Source: Variovorax sp. Sphag1AA
GTDB lineage: Bacteria; Pseudomonadota; Gammaproteobacteria; Burkholderiales; Burkholderiaceae_C
Direction of reading: 5' to 3'
Assembly (NCBI RefSeq): GCF_014192575.1
Contig: NZ_JACHYC010000013.1
Span: forward strand, 25,117-89,116
DNA length: 64,000 nucleotides
The notes beneath the pieces were generated by a model. It saw only the letters and a list, made by a program, of their open reading frames with translations, searched no databases and was not told where the DNA came from. Positions 8,980-17,872 of this stretch are shown here, one piece after another; position 1 is the first letter of the stretch, and every line of letters begins with the position of its first letter. Both the position numbers and the translations under genes were made by a program.

Positions 8980-10284
8980 ATGAAACGCAAGACGTTCGTC
9001 CGGGCGCTCGCCGTCCAGTTCATCGCTGCCGGCGGCCTTTTTGCCGGCGCATCCGGCGCGCTCCATGCGCAGACGCCGGTGGAAGTCCAGTTCTACTACC
9101 CGGTCGCCGTCGGCGGCCCGATCGCGAAGATCATCGATGGCTTCGCGGCCGGCTTCATGAAAGAGAACCCCGGCATCAAGGTGACGCCGATCTATGCGGG
9201 CACCTACCAGGAAACCATCGTCAAGGCTTTGACCGCGCACAAGTCCGGCACGCCACCGGTCACTTCGGTGCTGCTGTCGACCGACATGTTCACGCTGATC
9301 GACGAAGACGCGATCGTGCCCTTCGACGACTTCGTGAAGACGCCTGAAGACAAGGCCTGGCTCGGCGGCTTCTACAAGGCCTTCATGATGAACAGCCAGA
9401 CCGGCGGAAAGACCTGGGGCATTCCGTTCCAGCGCTCCACCGTGGTGATGTACTGGAACAAGGAGCTCTTCAAGGAAGCCGGCCTCGACCCGAACAAGGC
9501 GCCGGCCAACTGGGGCGAACTCAAGGACGCCGCGACCAAGCTGACCAAGAAGGACGCGAGCGGCAAGGTCACGCAATGGGGCGTGCAGATTCCGTCTAGC
9601 GGCTTCCCGTACTGGCTCTTCCAGACGCTCACCACGCCGAACGACACGATCCTCGCCAACGACGCGGGCACCGCGGTCAAGTTCGACGACCCGAAGGTGG
9701 TCGAAGCGCTGCAGTACTGGGTCGACCTCGGCAAGGCCGGCGTGCATCCGCCGGGCGTGGTCGAGTGGGGCACGACGCCGAAGGACTTCTTCGAGAAGAA
9801 GGCCGCGATCATCTACACGACGACCGGCAACCTGACCAACATCAAGGCGAACGCCAAGTTCGACTTCGGCGTCGGCATGATCCCGGCCAACAAGCGCAAG
9901 GGCTCACCGACCGGCGGCGGCAACTTCTACATCTTCAAGAAGGCGACGCCGGCCCAGCAGGAGGCCTCGTTCAAGTTCATCAAGTGGATCACGCAGCCCG
10001 AGCGCGCCGCGCAGTGGAGCATCGACACTGGCTACGTCGGCGTCTCGCCTGCCGCGTATGAGACCGAGGCGCTGCGCAAGTACGGCAGCGAGTTCCCCGC
10101 CGCGCTGGTTGCGCGCGACCAGTTGCCCTTCTCTGTCGCCGAGTTCTCGACGCATGACAACCAGCGCGTCACCAAGGCGCTCAATGACGGTCTCCAGGCT
10201 GCTCTGACCGGCACGAAGCCGCCCGCGCAGGCGATGCAGGATTCGCAAAAGGAAGCCGACCGCATATTGAAATCTTTCAAATGA
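8980..10284 (+). CDS. carbohydrate ABC transporter substrate-binding protein, UgpB-like
   Basis: A periplasmic binding protein of 434 residues. It has a Sec signal peptide of about 30 residues (MKRKTFVRALAVQFIAAGG, with cleavage after SGALHAQ). The mature protein is a family 1 extracellular solute-binding protein: the early VEVQFYYPVAVGGPIAKIIDG is typical of UgpB-like glycerol-3-phosphate or glycerophosphodiester receptors, and GGGNFYIFKKATPAQQ and KFIKWITQPERAAQWS are conserved C-lobe segments. A good AGAGGAAGAAGAA ribosome site precedes the ATG. Ligand unknown; UgpB-like specificity is a guess from sequence style. Confidence 0.9.
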   Translation: MKRKTFVRALAVQFIAAGGLFAGASGALHAQTPVEVQFYYPVAVGGPIAKIIDGFAAGFMKENPGIKVTPIYAGTYQETIVKALTAHKSGTPPVTSVLLSTDMFTLIDEDAIVPFDDFVKTPEDKAWLGGFYKAFMMNSQTGGKTWGIPFQRSTVVMYWNKELFKEAGLDPNKAPANWGELKDAATKLTKKDASGKVTQWGVQIPSSGFPYWLFQTLTTPNDTILANDAGTAVKFDDPKVVEALQYWVDLGKAGVHPPGVVEWGTTPKDFFEKKAAIIYTTTGNLTNIKANAKFDFGVGMIPANKRKGSPTGGGNFYIFKKATPAQQEASFKFIKWITQPERAAQWSIDTGYVGVSPAAYETEALRKYGSEFPAALVARDQLPFSVAEFSTHDNQRVTKALNDGLQAALTGTKPPAQAMQDSQKEADRILKSFK

Positions 10285-10386
10285 CCCCCAGGCTACCCTG
10301 CTTCGCAGGTTCGCCAACCCCCTTCCAGGGGGCGCACCCAGCGGCCCGGCCAAGCCGGTTCCGCGGGTGCCTTGACACCAGGCATC
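10285..10386. repeat. hairpin-rich intergenic repeat (REP-like)
   Basis: The gap between the binding-protein and permease genes holds three small hairpins in a row (CTGCTTCGCAG; CCCCCTTCCAGGGGG; CGGCCCGGCCAAGCCGG). This layout resembles an interspersed repeat common between genes in Comamonadaceae genomes. In this operon it could stabilise the upstream binding-protein transcript relative to the permeases. The match to the repeat family is from memory and not verified. Confidence 0.5.
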
Positions 10387-10390
10387 TCGG

Positions 10391-11260
10391 ATGAGACAGC
10401 GCACCGTCCATGCCTGGCTGATGCTGCTGCCCGCGCTGGTGCTGCTGATCGCCTTCACGCACTGGCCGGCCATCTCGACGCTGATTGACAGCTTCTTCTC
10501 CACGCCCAAGGGCAAGCGCCCGGGCGTGTGGGTCGGGCTGGAGAACTACGAGGCGATGATCGGCGATCCGGTGTTCTGGAAGGCTGTGCGCAACAACCTC
10601 TGGTTCGCGGGCGCGACCATACCCATGTCGATCGCGCTCGCGCTGGTGATGGCCCTGTGGGTCAATGAGCGCATCGCGGGCCGTGCCTTCCTGCGCATGG
10701 CCTACTTCACGCCGACGGTGCTGCCGATGATTGCGGTGGCGAACATCTGGCTCTTCTTCTACACGCCGCAGTACGGCCTGCTGGAGCAGATCACCAGCGC
10801 GCTCGGCCTGCCCTCGCACAACTGGCTGGGCAGCCCGTCCACTGCACTGGGCGCAGTCACCGTGGTGGCGATCTGGAAGGAAGCCGGCTTCTTCATGATC
10901 TTCTATCTCGCCGCGCTGCAGACGCTCAACCCGAGCCTGCGCGAAGCGGCGGCGATCGAGGGCGCATCGCGCTGGTATTTCTTCCGGCGGGTGCAATGGC
11001 CGCTGCTGATGCCGACCACGCTGTTCGTGCTGGTCAATGCGTTCATCAATGCCTTCCGCATGGTCGACCACCTCTTCGTGCTCACGCGCGGCGGGCCGGA
11101 CAACGCATCGATCCTGCTGCTCTACCACCTGTACGAGGTCGGATTCAGCTTCTGGGACACGGCCTATGCGTCGACGATCACCGTGGTGCTGGTGGTGGTG
11201 CTCGCGGGCATCGCGCTGTTCCAGTTCTTCGTGCTCGACAAGCGGGTGCACTACAAATGA
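10391..11260 (+). CDS. carbohydrate ABC transporter permease, UgpA type
   Basis: An inner-membrane permease of 289 residues with about six hydrophobic segments, starting AWLMLLPALVLLIAFTHWPAI. The cytoplasmic EAA loop reads LREAAAIEGASRWYFFRRVQWPLL, where the ATPase docks. MalF/UgpA-type permeases share this layout. Its TGA overlaps the next permease's ATG (ATGA at 11257-11260), the mark of translational coupling. The repeat-containing gap precedes it. Confidence 0.92.
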   Translation: MRQRTVHAWLMLLPALVLLIAFTHWPAISTLIDSFFSTPKGKRPGVWVGLENYEAMIGDPVFWKAVRNNLWFAGATIPMSIALALVMALWVNERIAGRAFLRMAYFTPTVLPMIAVANIWLFFYTPQYGLLEQITSALGLPSHNWLGSPSTALGAVTVVAIWKEAGFFMIFYLAALQTLNPSLREAAAIEGASRWYFFRRVQWPLLMPTTLFVLVNAFINAFRMVDHLFVLTRGGPDNASILLLYHLYEVGFSFWDTAYASTITVVLVVVLAGIALFQFFVLDKRVHYK

Positions 11261-12098
11261 GCGCCCCGCCTCAAGTACGCAGCGGCTCGTCTTCAACGAG
11301 CCCACATGGCTCGACACGCTGGCAGCTTGGCTGCTTGCGCTGCTCTGGATCTTGCCGCTGGCTTACGCGGTGTGGACCGCCTTCCACCCGGCCGAGTACT
11401 CGACCCGTTTCGCACTCGCCGCGCCGCTCACGCTCGACAACTTCCGCCGTGCCTGGGAAGCGGCGCCCTTTGCGCGCTATTTCGTCAACACGACGCTGCT
11501 GGTCGCGATGGTGCTTGTGGCCCAGTTGGTGCTCGGCACACTCGCGGCCTATGCCTTTGCACGGTACGAGTTCAGGGGCCGCAATGTCGCGTTTGCACTG
11601 GTGCTGGTGCAGCTGATGATCATGCCGGACATCCTGCTGGTCGAGAACTACAAGACGATGGCGCGCCTCGGCCTGGTCGACACGCTCGTCTCTATCGGCC
11701 TGCCCTACTTCGCCTCGGCTTTCGCGATCTTCCTGCTGCGGCAGACCTTCATGGGCATCCCGAAGGAGCTCGACGAAGCCGCGCGCGTCGAAGGGGCCAG
11801 CGCGATGCAGACCCTCTGGCGCGTCTATGTGCCGCTCGCCAAGCCCGTCTACACCGCGTTCGCATTGGTGTCGGTCAGCTTCCACTGGAACAACTTCCTG
11901 TGGCCGCTCATCATCACCAACAGCGTGAACGCACGGCCGCTCACGGTGGGCCTGCAGGTGTTCTCATCCGTGGACCAAGGTGTCGACTGGTCGGTGATCA
12001 CCGCGGCGACGTTGATGACTTCCGCGCCCCTGCTGATTGCCTTCCTGCTGTTTCAGCGCCAGTTCGTGCAGAGCTTCATGCGCGCCGGTATCAAGTGA
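11257..12098 (+). CDS. carbohydrate ABC transporter permease, UgpE type (apparent 1-base frameshift near start)
   Basis: From about 11277 the frame encodes a complete UgpE/MalG permease (TQRLVFNEPTWLDTLAAWL, EAA loop ELDEAARVEGASAMQTLWRVYVPLAKP, C-terminus FVQSFMRAGIK). That frame has no ATG, GTG or TTG before the first membrane segment. The expected ATG at 11257 is one frame off. Adding one C to the CCCC run at 11263-11266 gives MSAPASSTQRLVFNEP and a normal 280-residue protein. A missing base in the assembly is the simplest explanation; a real mutation would break the importer. Confidence 0.8.
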
Positions 12099-12102
12099 CC
12101 TT

Positions 12103-13266
12103 TCAGTAGGACTTGGGCAGCCCCAGCACCTTCTCGGCAATGAAGCAAAGGATGAGCTGCGGGCTCACCGGCGCGAGGCGCGGAATCCACGCTTCGCGCA
12201 GGTAGCGCTCGACGTGGTATTCCTTCGCGTAGCCCATCCCGCCGTGCGTGAAGATCGCGTTCTCGCAAGCCGCATAGCAAGCTTCCGCCGCAAGGTACTT
12301 CGCGCTGTTGGCCTCCGCACCGCAGGGCAGGTGCTGGTCGTAGAGCCATGCCGCCTTCTGCACCATCAGGTGGGCCGCTTCCAGTTCCATCCATGACTTC
12401 GCCAGCGGATGCTGGATGCCCTGGTTCATGCCGATCGGGCGGCCGAAGACTTCGCGCTCGTTGGCGTAGCCGGCGGCGCGCTTCAGCGCAGCGCGGCCCA
12501 GACCGATCGCCTCCGACGCGATCAGGATTCGCTCCGGGTTCAGGCCATGCAGGATGTAGCTGAACCCCTTGCCCTCCTCGCCCACGCGGTCCTCGACCGG
12601 GATGCGGAGGCCATCGATGAAGACCTGATTGGAATCGACGCACTTGCGGCCGAGCTTCTCGATCTCGCGCACCTCGACCTTCGAGCGGTCGAGGTCGGTA
12701 TAGAAAAGACTCAGGCCCTCAGTGCCCTTGCAGTCTTCGATCGGCGTGGTGCGCGCGAGCAGCAGGATCTTGTTGGCGACCTGGGCCGTGCTGATCCAGA
12801 CCTTCTGCCCGTGCACGACGTAGTGGTCGCCCTCGCGCACCGCTCGCGTCTTGAGCTTCAGCGTGTTGAGCCCGGTATTCGGCTCGGTCACGCCGAAGCA
12901 GGCTCGGTCCCTGCCCTGGATGAGCGGCGGCAGCCAGCGGCGTTTCTGCTCATCCGTCCCGAAGACGACCACCGGATGCAGGCCGAAGATGTTCATGTGC
13001 ACCGCGGACGCGCCCGACAGCCCTGCGCCCGTCGCCGCGATGGTGTGCATCATCAGCGCCGCCTCGCTGATGCCGAGCCCCGCGCCGCCATGCTCTTCGG
13101 GCATCGCAATGCCCAGCCAGCCCGATTCCGCGAGCGCATGGTGGAAGTCGTCCGGGAAGCCGCCCTCGCGATCCTTGCGCAGCCAGTAGTCGGCGTCGAA
13201 GGGTGTGCAGACCTTTTCGATCGCGTCGCGGATCTGCTCCTGTTCCGGCGTGAGGCTGAAGTTCAT
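12103..13266 (-). CDS. acyl-CoA dehydrogenase family protein
   Basis: A flavoprotein of 387 residues that oxidises an acyl-CoA at the alpha-beta bond. The ATG at 13266 follows GAGGAGACGAAC and gives the typical start MNFSLTPEQEQIRDAIEKVC. N-terminal, middle (CFGVTEPNTGLNTLKLKTRA) and C-terminal (GGMGYAKEYHVERYLREAWI) domains are complete. It is the last gene of a four-gene operon with a cupin protein, a CaiB-type CoA-transferase and a Bug receptor. This suggests uptake of an organic acid, CoA activation and dehydrogenation (inference). Confidence 0.9.
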   Translation of the reverse strand: MNFSLTPEQEQIRDAIEKVCTPFDADYWLRKDREGGFPDDFHHALAESGWLGIAMPEEHGGAGLGISEAALMMHTIAATGAGLSGASAVHMNIFGLHPVVVFGTDEQKRRWLPPLIQGRDRACFGVTEPNTGLNTLKLKTRAVREGDHYVVHGQKVWISTAQVANKILLLARTTPIEDCKGTEGLSLFYTDLDRSKVEVREIEKLGRKCVDSNQVFIDGLRIPVEDRVGEEGKGFSYILHGLNPERILIASEAIGLGRAALKRAAGYANEREVFGRPIGMNQGIQHPLAKSWMELEAAHLMVQKAAWLYDQHLPCGAEANSAKYLAAEACYAACENAIFTHGGMGYAKEYHVERYLREAWIPRLAPVSPQLILCFIAEKVLGLPKSY

Positions 13267-13289
13267 GTTCGTCTCCTCTTCAATCGTGC

Positions 13290-13679
13290 TCAATCGTTCG
13301 CGGGCCGGCGAACCTTGTCCGGCGACTCGCCGTAGGGCGGGCTGTAGATCACCAGCAGCTTGACCGGCGTGTCGCTCGTCACCTGAAAGAGGTGCATCGC
13401 GTCAGCCGGAAAGAAGCAGGTGTCGCCCGGCACCATCTCGAAGGCTTCGCCGGCGACTTCGACATGCGCGGAGCCTTCCAGCAGATGGCAGGCCTGCTCG
13501 ATGCCGGGGTGCGCGTGCGGCAATGCGCCACCACCTTTGTGCAGCGTGCCGAGCAGCACTTCCATCTGCCGCGCGCCCACGGTTTCCGGACCGATGAGGC
13601 GGCGATTGCTGGTGTGGTGATGGTTGGCCGGCTGGTAGGCAGGAACGTCGTCGCTGCGGATCAGGTATTTGAGTTTCAT
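13290..13679 (-). CDS. cupin domain-containing protein
   Basis: A small single-cupin protein of 129 residues. The metal-site motif of cupin 1 is visible as GGALPHAHPGIEQACHLLEGSAHVEV and that of cupin 2 as FPADAMHLFQV, so a metal-dependent isomerase, dioxygenase or binding role is possible. It lies between the CaiB-type transferase (3 bp upstream) and the acyl-CoA dehydrogenase, and probably handles the same substrate. The exact reaction is unknown. Confidence 0.85.
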   Translation of the reverse strand: MKLKYLIRSDDVPAYQPANHHHTSNRRLIGPETVGARQMEVLLGTLHKGGGALPHAHPGIEQACHLLEGSAHVEVAGEAFEMVPGDTCFFPADAMHLFQVTSDTPVKLLVIYSPPYGESPDKVRRPAND

Positions 13680-13682
13680 GGG

Positions 13683-14927
13683 TCAATGCATCGGTTCGGA
13701 CGGCGCCGCGGCACAAGCGCCGCTTGCCAGGAGTTCTTCGACAGCCGCCTGCGAATAGCCCGCCTCGCGCAAGAGCGCTACGGTGTGCTCTCCCAGTCGT
13801 GGTGCGGGCGTGGATTCACGCGCTGGCGGCGTACCGGACCACTTCGTCGGATGCGCCATCGCATGCATCCGGCCTTCGGTGGGATGCACGGCGTCGCGCA
13901 GGAAGCCCGTAGCGCGGAGCTGCGGATTCGAGAGCAGGTCGGCCGGACTGTTCATCGGCATGTTCGGTACGTCGGCCGCATCCAGCAGCGTGCGCCATGC
14001 CTCGGTGGTGCGCGTGCGCATGATGCGCGAGACCTCCGCATAGACCGCATCGATGTGCGCGGCACGCGCCCCATGGGCGGCGAAGCGCGGGTCGGCGCCG
14101 AGGCCATCCGATTCACCGATGGCCGCGAAGAAGCTCCGCCAGTGCTTGTCGTTGTAGATCAGCACGCAGAGCCAACCGTCGCGCGTCGCGTAGGGCTTGC
14201 GGTGCGGCGTCAGCAGACGGGCGTAGCCGGGCGTGCCGAGCGGCGGATCGAAGGTCAGCCCGGCCATGTGGTCGCCGAGGATGAACTGCGACATCGCCTC
14301 GAACATCGGTACGACCACCGCCTGCCCTTCGCCCGTGCGGCTGCGCGCAAACAGCGCCGCGGTGACTGCATAGACCGCATGCAGGCCGGTGACCCGGTCC
14401 GAGAGCGTCGTCGGCACATAGGTCGGCTCCGGTGCGCCGTACTGCTGCATCAGCCACGGCAATCCCGTCGCACCCTGGACCAGATCGTCGTAGGCTGGTC
14501 GCGCCGCATCGGGGCCGTCCTGGTCGAAGCCGCAGCAGCTTACGTAGATGAGCTGCGGATTCCGCGCCTTCACCGCGGCGTAGTCCATTCCGAGGCGTGC
14601 CATGGCCTTGGGCCGCACATTGCTGATCAGCACATCGCAACCCTCGGCCAGTTTCAGTGCGGCCTCGCGTCCGCTCTCGTGCTTCAGGTCGAGGACGATG
14701 CTTCGCTTCCCGGCGTTGGCGTGCAGGAAGATGTGGCCCATGCCGGGGTTGTTCATCGGCCCGACGTGGCGCATGTTGTCCCCGTCCACGCTTTCGACCT
14801 TGATGACGTCCGCACCCAGTTCGGCAAGGATCTGCGTGGCGTAAGGTCCCATGATCACCGAGGTCATATCGAGCACACGCACACCCGAGAGCGGACCGCT
14901 TCGCACGGACTTTCCTTCCTGCGTCAT
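13683..14927 (-). CDS. CaiB/BaiF family (class III) CoA-transferase
   Basis: A protein of 414 residues from the ATG at 14927, although the frame is open far upstream. It has the family III CoA-transferase start GVRVLDMTSVIMGPYATQILAELGADVIKVE and the catalytic-Asp region of this fold, and AFEAMSQFILGD-like and SPADLLSNPQLRATGF segments in the right order. These enzymes move CoA between carboxylic acids without a covalent thioester to the enzyme backbone. It starts 2 bp after the stop of the Bug receptor gene, so the receptor and enzyme are co-translated. Confidence 0.92.
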   Translation of the reverse strand: MTQEGKSVRSGPLSGVRVLDMTSVIMGPYATQILAELGADVIKVESVDGDNMRHVGPMNNPGMGHIFLHANAGKRSIVLDLKHESGREAALKLAEGCDVLISNVRPKAMARLGMDYAAVKARNPQLIYVSCCGFDQDGPDAARPAYDDLVQGATGLPWLMQQYGAPEPTYVPTTLSDRVTGLHAVYAVTAALFARSRTGEGQAVVVPMFEAMSQFILGDHMAGLTFDPPLGTPGYARLLTPHRKPYATRDGWLCVLIYNDKHWRSFFAAIGESDGLGADPRFAAHGARAAHIDAVYAEVSRIMRTRTTEAWRTLLDAADVPNMPMNSPADLLSNPQLRATGFLRDAVHPTEGRMHAMAHPTKWSGTPPARESTPAPRLGEHTVALLREAGYSQAAVEELLASGACAAAPSEPMH

Positions 14928-14929
14928 GG

Positions 14930-15889
14930 CTACTCCTGCTTGATGCCGGCCTGTTTGATGAGGGTGGTCCAGTGCGCGAGCTGGTCGGCCACGTACTTCG
15001 CGAAGTCGTCCGGACCGCTGCTGGGCCAAACTTCGAAGCCGAGTTGCGCAAGCTGTTCCTGCACTTCCTTGTCCGCCAGCACCTGCCGGATTTCGGCATC
15101 CAGCCTGTCCACGATCGGCCTCGGCATGCCGGCCGGACCGAAGACGCCGTTCCAGGAAGTGAGGTCGAAGCCCGGGACCGCATCGGCCACCGGCGGGACG
15201 CCAGGCAGCGACTTCAAGGGTCCTTTGGTCGTCACGGCCAAGGCGCGGACACTTCCCGCCTTTATCATCGACATGCTCGACCCGAGATCGGCGACGTACA
15301 TCTGCACCTGCCCGCCGATGAGGTCGGTCAGCGCCTGCGGACTGGACTTGTAGGGCACGCCGAGCAGGTCGATGCTGGCGATTCGCCGGATGGTCTCTGA
15401 CGCCACGAGCGAGGTGCTGTTCGGCGTCGCGTAAGAGAGCTTGCCGGGGTTGGCCTTGGCCTGGTCGATCAGGTCCTTCATGCTTTTGGCGGGGGACTTT
15501 GCATCCACCACGACCGCGAAAGGCAACTCGCCCAGGCGAGCGATCGGCGTGAAGTCCTTGATCGGGTCGTACTTGAGATTCGCGAAGAGCGCCGGGTTGG
15601 CCGAGTGCGAGGTGTTCGTCGTCATGAACAGCGTGTAGCCGTCCGGCTTGGCCTTGGCGACGAACTGAGCGCCGATCTGCGCGCTCGCACCGGCCCGGTT
15701 GTCCACCAGCACCGGCTGCTTCAGCCGCTCGCCCAGCCGCTTCGCCACGATGCGCGCCACAGCATCGGTGCCGCTGCCCGCCGCGAATGGCACGACCATC
15801 GTGACCGGCATGGTGGGGTAGGCCTGTGCGAAAGCCAAGGGTGCCGCCGTGGCCGCAAGCACCGCCAAGGCACGTCGAAAGAACTGCAT
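14930..15889 (-). CDS. Bug-family tripartite tricarboxylate transporter receptor
   Basis: A periplasmic receptor of 319 residues. The ATG at 15889 follows GGAGACAACCC and opens a signal peptide, MQFFRRALAVLAATAAPLAFAQ. The mature start YPTMPVTMVVPFAAGSGTDAVAR and the LVDNRAGA motif are diagnostic of Bug (TctC) proteins. No TctA/TctB membrane genes occur in the window, so it must use a transporter encoded elsewhere. It is first in the operon with the CoA-transferase and dehydrogenase and divergent from a LysR gene. Confidence 0.92.
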   Translation of the reverse strand: MQFFRRALAVLAATAAPLAFAQAYPTMPVTMVVPFAAGSGTDAVARIVAKRLGERLKQPVLVDNRAGASAQIGAQFVAKAKPDGYTLFMTTNTSHSANPALFANLKYDPIKDFTPIARLGELPFAVVVDAKSPAKSMKDLIDQAKANPGKLSYATPNSTSLVASETIRRIASIDLLGVPYKSSPQALTDLIGGQVQMYVADLGSSMSMIKAGSVRALAVTTKGPLKSLPGVPPVADAVPGFDLTSWNGVFGPAGMPRPIVDRLDAEIRQVLADKEVQEQLAQLGFEVWPSSGPDDFAKYVADQLAHWTTLIKQAGIKQE

Positions 15890-15978
15890 GGGTTGTCTCC
15901 TGAATATCCGTCGTCTGATCGCGACGGTTCGCATCTTGGAGATAGCGATCATTTGCGTCCAATTCACTTTGTGGCTCG

Positions 15979-16001
15979 AACGATTCATTTCTAGAATCGT
16001 T
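15979..16001. promoter_or_regulatory. palindromic LysR operator between divergent genes
   Basis: Perfect 8-bp arms AACGATTC (15979-15986) and GAATCGTT (15994-16001) flank 7 bases and contain a T-N11-A core (T15984, A15996), as LysR-type operators do. The site ends 5 bp before the LysR start codon and lies ~90 bp upstream of the Bug gene start, as expected for autorepression and activation of the divergent operon. Confidence 0.7.
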
Positions 16002-16005
16002 GGGC

Positions 16006-16986
16006 ATGAAGCTGCACTTCCTTCGGTACTTCACGGTCTTGGCCGAGGAACTCCATTTCGGCCGCGCCGCCGACCGCCTCGCCATCACGCAGCCGCCGCT
16101 GAGCCTCGCCATCAAGGCACTGGAAGAAGAGCTGGGTGTGCAGTTGCTCTTACGCAGCAGCAAGCATGTCGAGCTGACACCGGCCGGCTCCGCGTTCCTG
16201 GAGGAAGCCCGCCAGATCCTCGATCGCGTGACGCGCGCCTCTTCCATTGCGCTTGCCGTCGCGAGCGGCAGTCGCGGCCGTCTGGAAATCGGGATGACCG
16301 GCTCCCTCGTCTATCGCGGCGTGCCCGCCATCGTTCAACGCTTCGACGCCGACGACCATGGCATCGAGCTGATCCTGCGCGAGATGTCGACTGCCGAAGA
16401 GCTCCAGGGCCTGCTCCACGGCCAACTGGACGCCGGCTTTCTCAATGCGTTCGTGGTGCCGCCCCAGCTTCGCTCGCTCCCGCTCATCGAGGATGAATTC
16501 GTGCTCTGCCTGCCCGCAGGACACCGCCGCGCGAACGCCAAGGCCGTCGAGTTGAGCGAGCTGGCCGACGAGCGCTTCGTGATGTTCTCGCGCGAGGTGT
16601 CACCCGCGAACTACGACAACGTCATCGCGATCTTCAGCCGGGCCGGCGTGCATCCGAAGACGGTGCATGCCGCCCGCCAGTGGCTCACCATCGTCGCCAT
16701 GGTGGCCGAGGGGCTGGGCGTGTCGCTGGTGCCGCGCTCGCTCGCGCGATCGAAGGTCGAGAACGTCCGGTTCGTGCCGTTCACAGGTGCGCCCGCCATC
16801 GCACCGGCCCTGCTCGTGTGGAACCCGGCACGGATGAGTCCTGCTCTCGAAAGATTCATCGCGAGCGCCGCCGCCACGATCGAAGAATTGCGGAAGGACT
16901 TCCGCCCGAAGCGAAGCCGGATGACGCAGTGCGGTCAACGCGAGCTGATAAAACGACCCGATCAAAGACAGCGTGGATCCCGATGA
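16006..16986 (+). CDS. LysR-family transcriptional regulator
   Basis: A regulator of 326 residues from the ATG at 16006 (a TTG at 16000 is less likely). The winged helix is residues ~1-60 (FLRYFTVLAEELHFGRAADRLAITQPPLSLAIKALEEELG), followed by a two-lobe co-inducer domain (residues ~90-295). It is divergent from the Bug/CoA-transferase/dehydrogenase operon, with a palindromic operator between them, so it most likely activates that operon on sensing the substrate or a CoA ester. The last ~25 residues (KRSRMTQCGQ onward) are an atypical tail overlapping the next gene by 4 bp. Confidence 0.92.
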   Translation: MKLHFLRYFTVLAEELHFGRAADRLAITQPPLSLAIKALEEELGVQLLLRSSKHVELTPAGSAFLEEARQILDRVTRASSIALAVASGSRGRLEIGMTGSLVYRGVPAIVQRFDADDHGIELILREMSTAEELQGLLHGQLDAGFLNAFVVPPQLRSLPLIEDEFVLCLPAGHRRANAKAVELSELADERFVMFSREVSPANYDNVIAIFSRAGVHPKTVHAARQWLTIVAMVAEGLGVSLVPRSLARSKVENVRFVPFTGAPAIAPALLVWNPARMSPALERFIASAAATIEELRKDFRPKRSRMTQCGQRELIKRPDQRQRGSR

Positions 16987-17858
16987 AACTCGTGACATGG
17001 AACACCCAGTGGTGCTGCGGCCTCGACGGCGTCGTGAGCGCGAAGCGAATCATCGAGGACGCGCGCGCTCTGGCCGACTTCGACGTACTCTGCCTGCAGG
17101 AGATCGCCTCCGGCTTCGGCGGCATGCCCGGACGCCCCGGCGACCAGCCTGCCGATATGCGAGCCCTGCTGCCGGGCTTTCAGGTCTTCTTCGGCGCGGC
17201 CGTAGATGAGTTCGACGCCAACGGCAAGCACCAGCAATTCGGCAACCTGATCGCGACGCGCCTGCCGGTCTGGCGTGTGCAGCATCACCCGTTGCCCTGG
17301 CGGCCCGATCCGACCGTGACCAGCATGCCGCGCATGTGCACCACGGTGACGCTGACCAGCCCCGAACTGGGCTCGGTGCGCGTGATGACCACGCACCTCG
17401 AGTACTACTCCGCGACTCAGCGTCTCGCACAAGCCAAGGCCTTGCGCGAACTGCATGTGGAGGCTTGCGAACTGGTCGCCGCGCCTCCGGTGCCCGACAC
17501 CCTCGGCACGCCTTTCCAGGCCAAGGTGCACACCTCGCAGGCCATTCTGTGCGGCGACTTCAACATGCCGGCGTCTGACTCAGGCTACGACGAGATCCAG
17601 CGCACCTTCACCGACCCTGCGCTGCCCGTCGGTGGAACGCCCGACTTGCGTCTTCAGGACGCGTGGCCCATCGCACATCCGAACCGGCCGCACGATCCCA
17701 CCTTTCGCCTTTTCGATCACACCTACGGGCCCGACCCGATCGCCTGCGACTTCATCTTCGTCAGCGACGCGCTCGCGCCGCGCGTGCGCCGCATGGAAGT
17801 CGATCTGAAAACGCAGGCGTCGGACCATCAACCGGTCTTCATCGAACTAGGCAACTAG
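16983..17858 (+). CDS. endonuclease/exonuclease/phosphatase family protein
   Basis: A protein of 291 residues with the EEP fold. The ATG at 16983 overlaps the LysR stop by 4 bp. Active-site blocks are all present: MKLVTWNTQW (Asn), VLCLQEIA (metal-binding Glu), VMTTHLEYYS, ILCGDFNMPAS (Asp/Asn) and a terminal TQASDHQPVFIEL (Asp-His). There is no signal peptide. Members include DNases, sphingomyelinases and inositol-phosphate phosphatases, and the substrate cannot be named from sequence. The link to the LysR gene may be only positional. Confidence 0.88.
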   Translation: MKLVTWNTQWCCGLDGVVSAKRIIEDARALADFDVLCLQEIASGFGGMPGRPGDQPADMRALLPGFQVFFGAAVDEFDANGKHQQFGNLIATRLPVWRVQHHPLPWRPDPTVTSMPRMCTTVTLTSPELGSVRVMTTHLEYYSATQRLAQAKALRELHVEACELVAAPPVPDTLGTPFQAKVHTSQAILCGDFNMPASDSGYDEIQRTFTDPALPVGGTPDLRLQDAWPIAHPNRPHDPTFRLFDHTYGPDPIACDFIFVSDALAPRVRRMEVDLKTQASDHQPVFIELGN

Positions 17859-17872
17859 GGTGCCGCGCTGGT

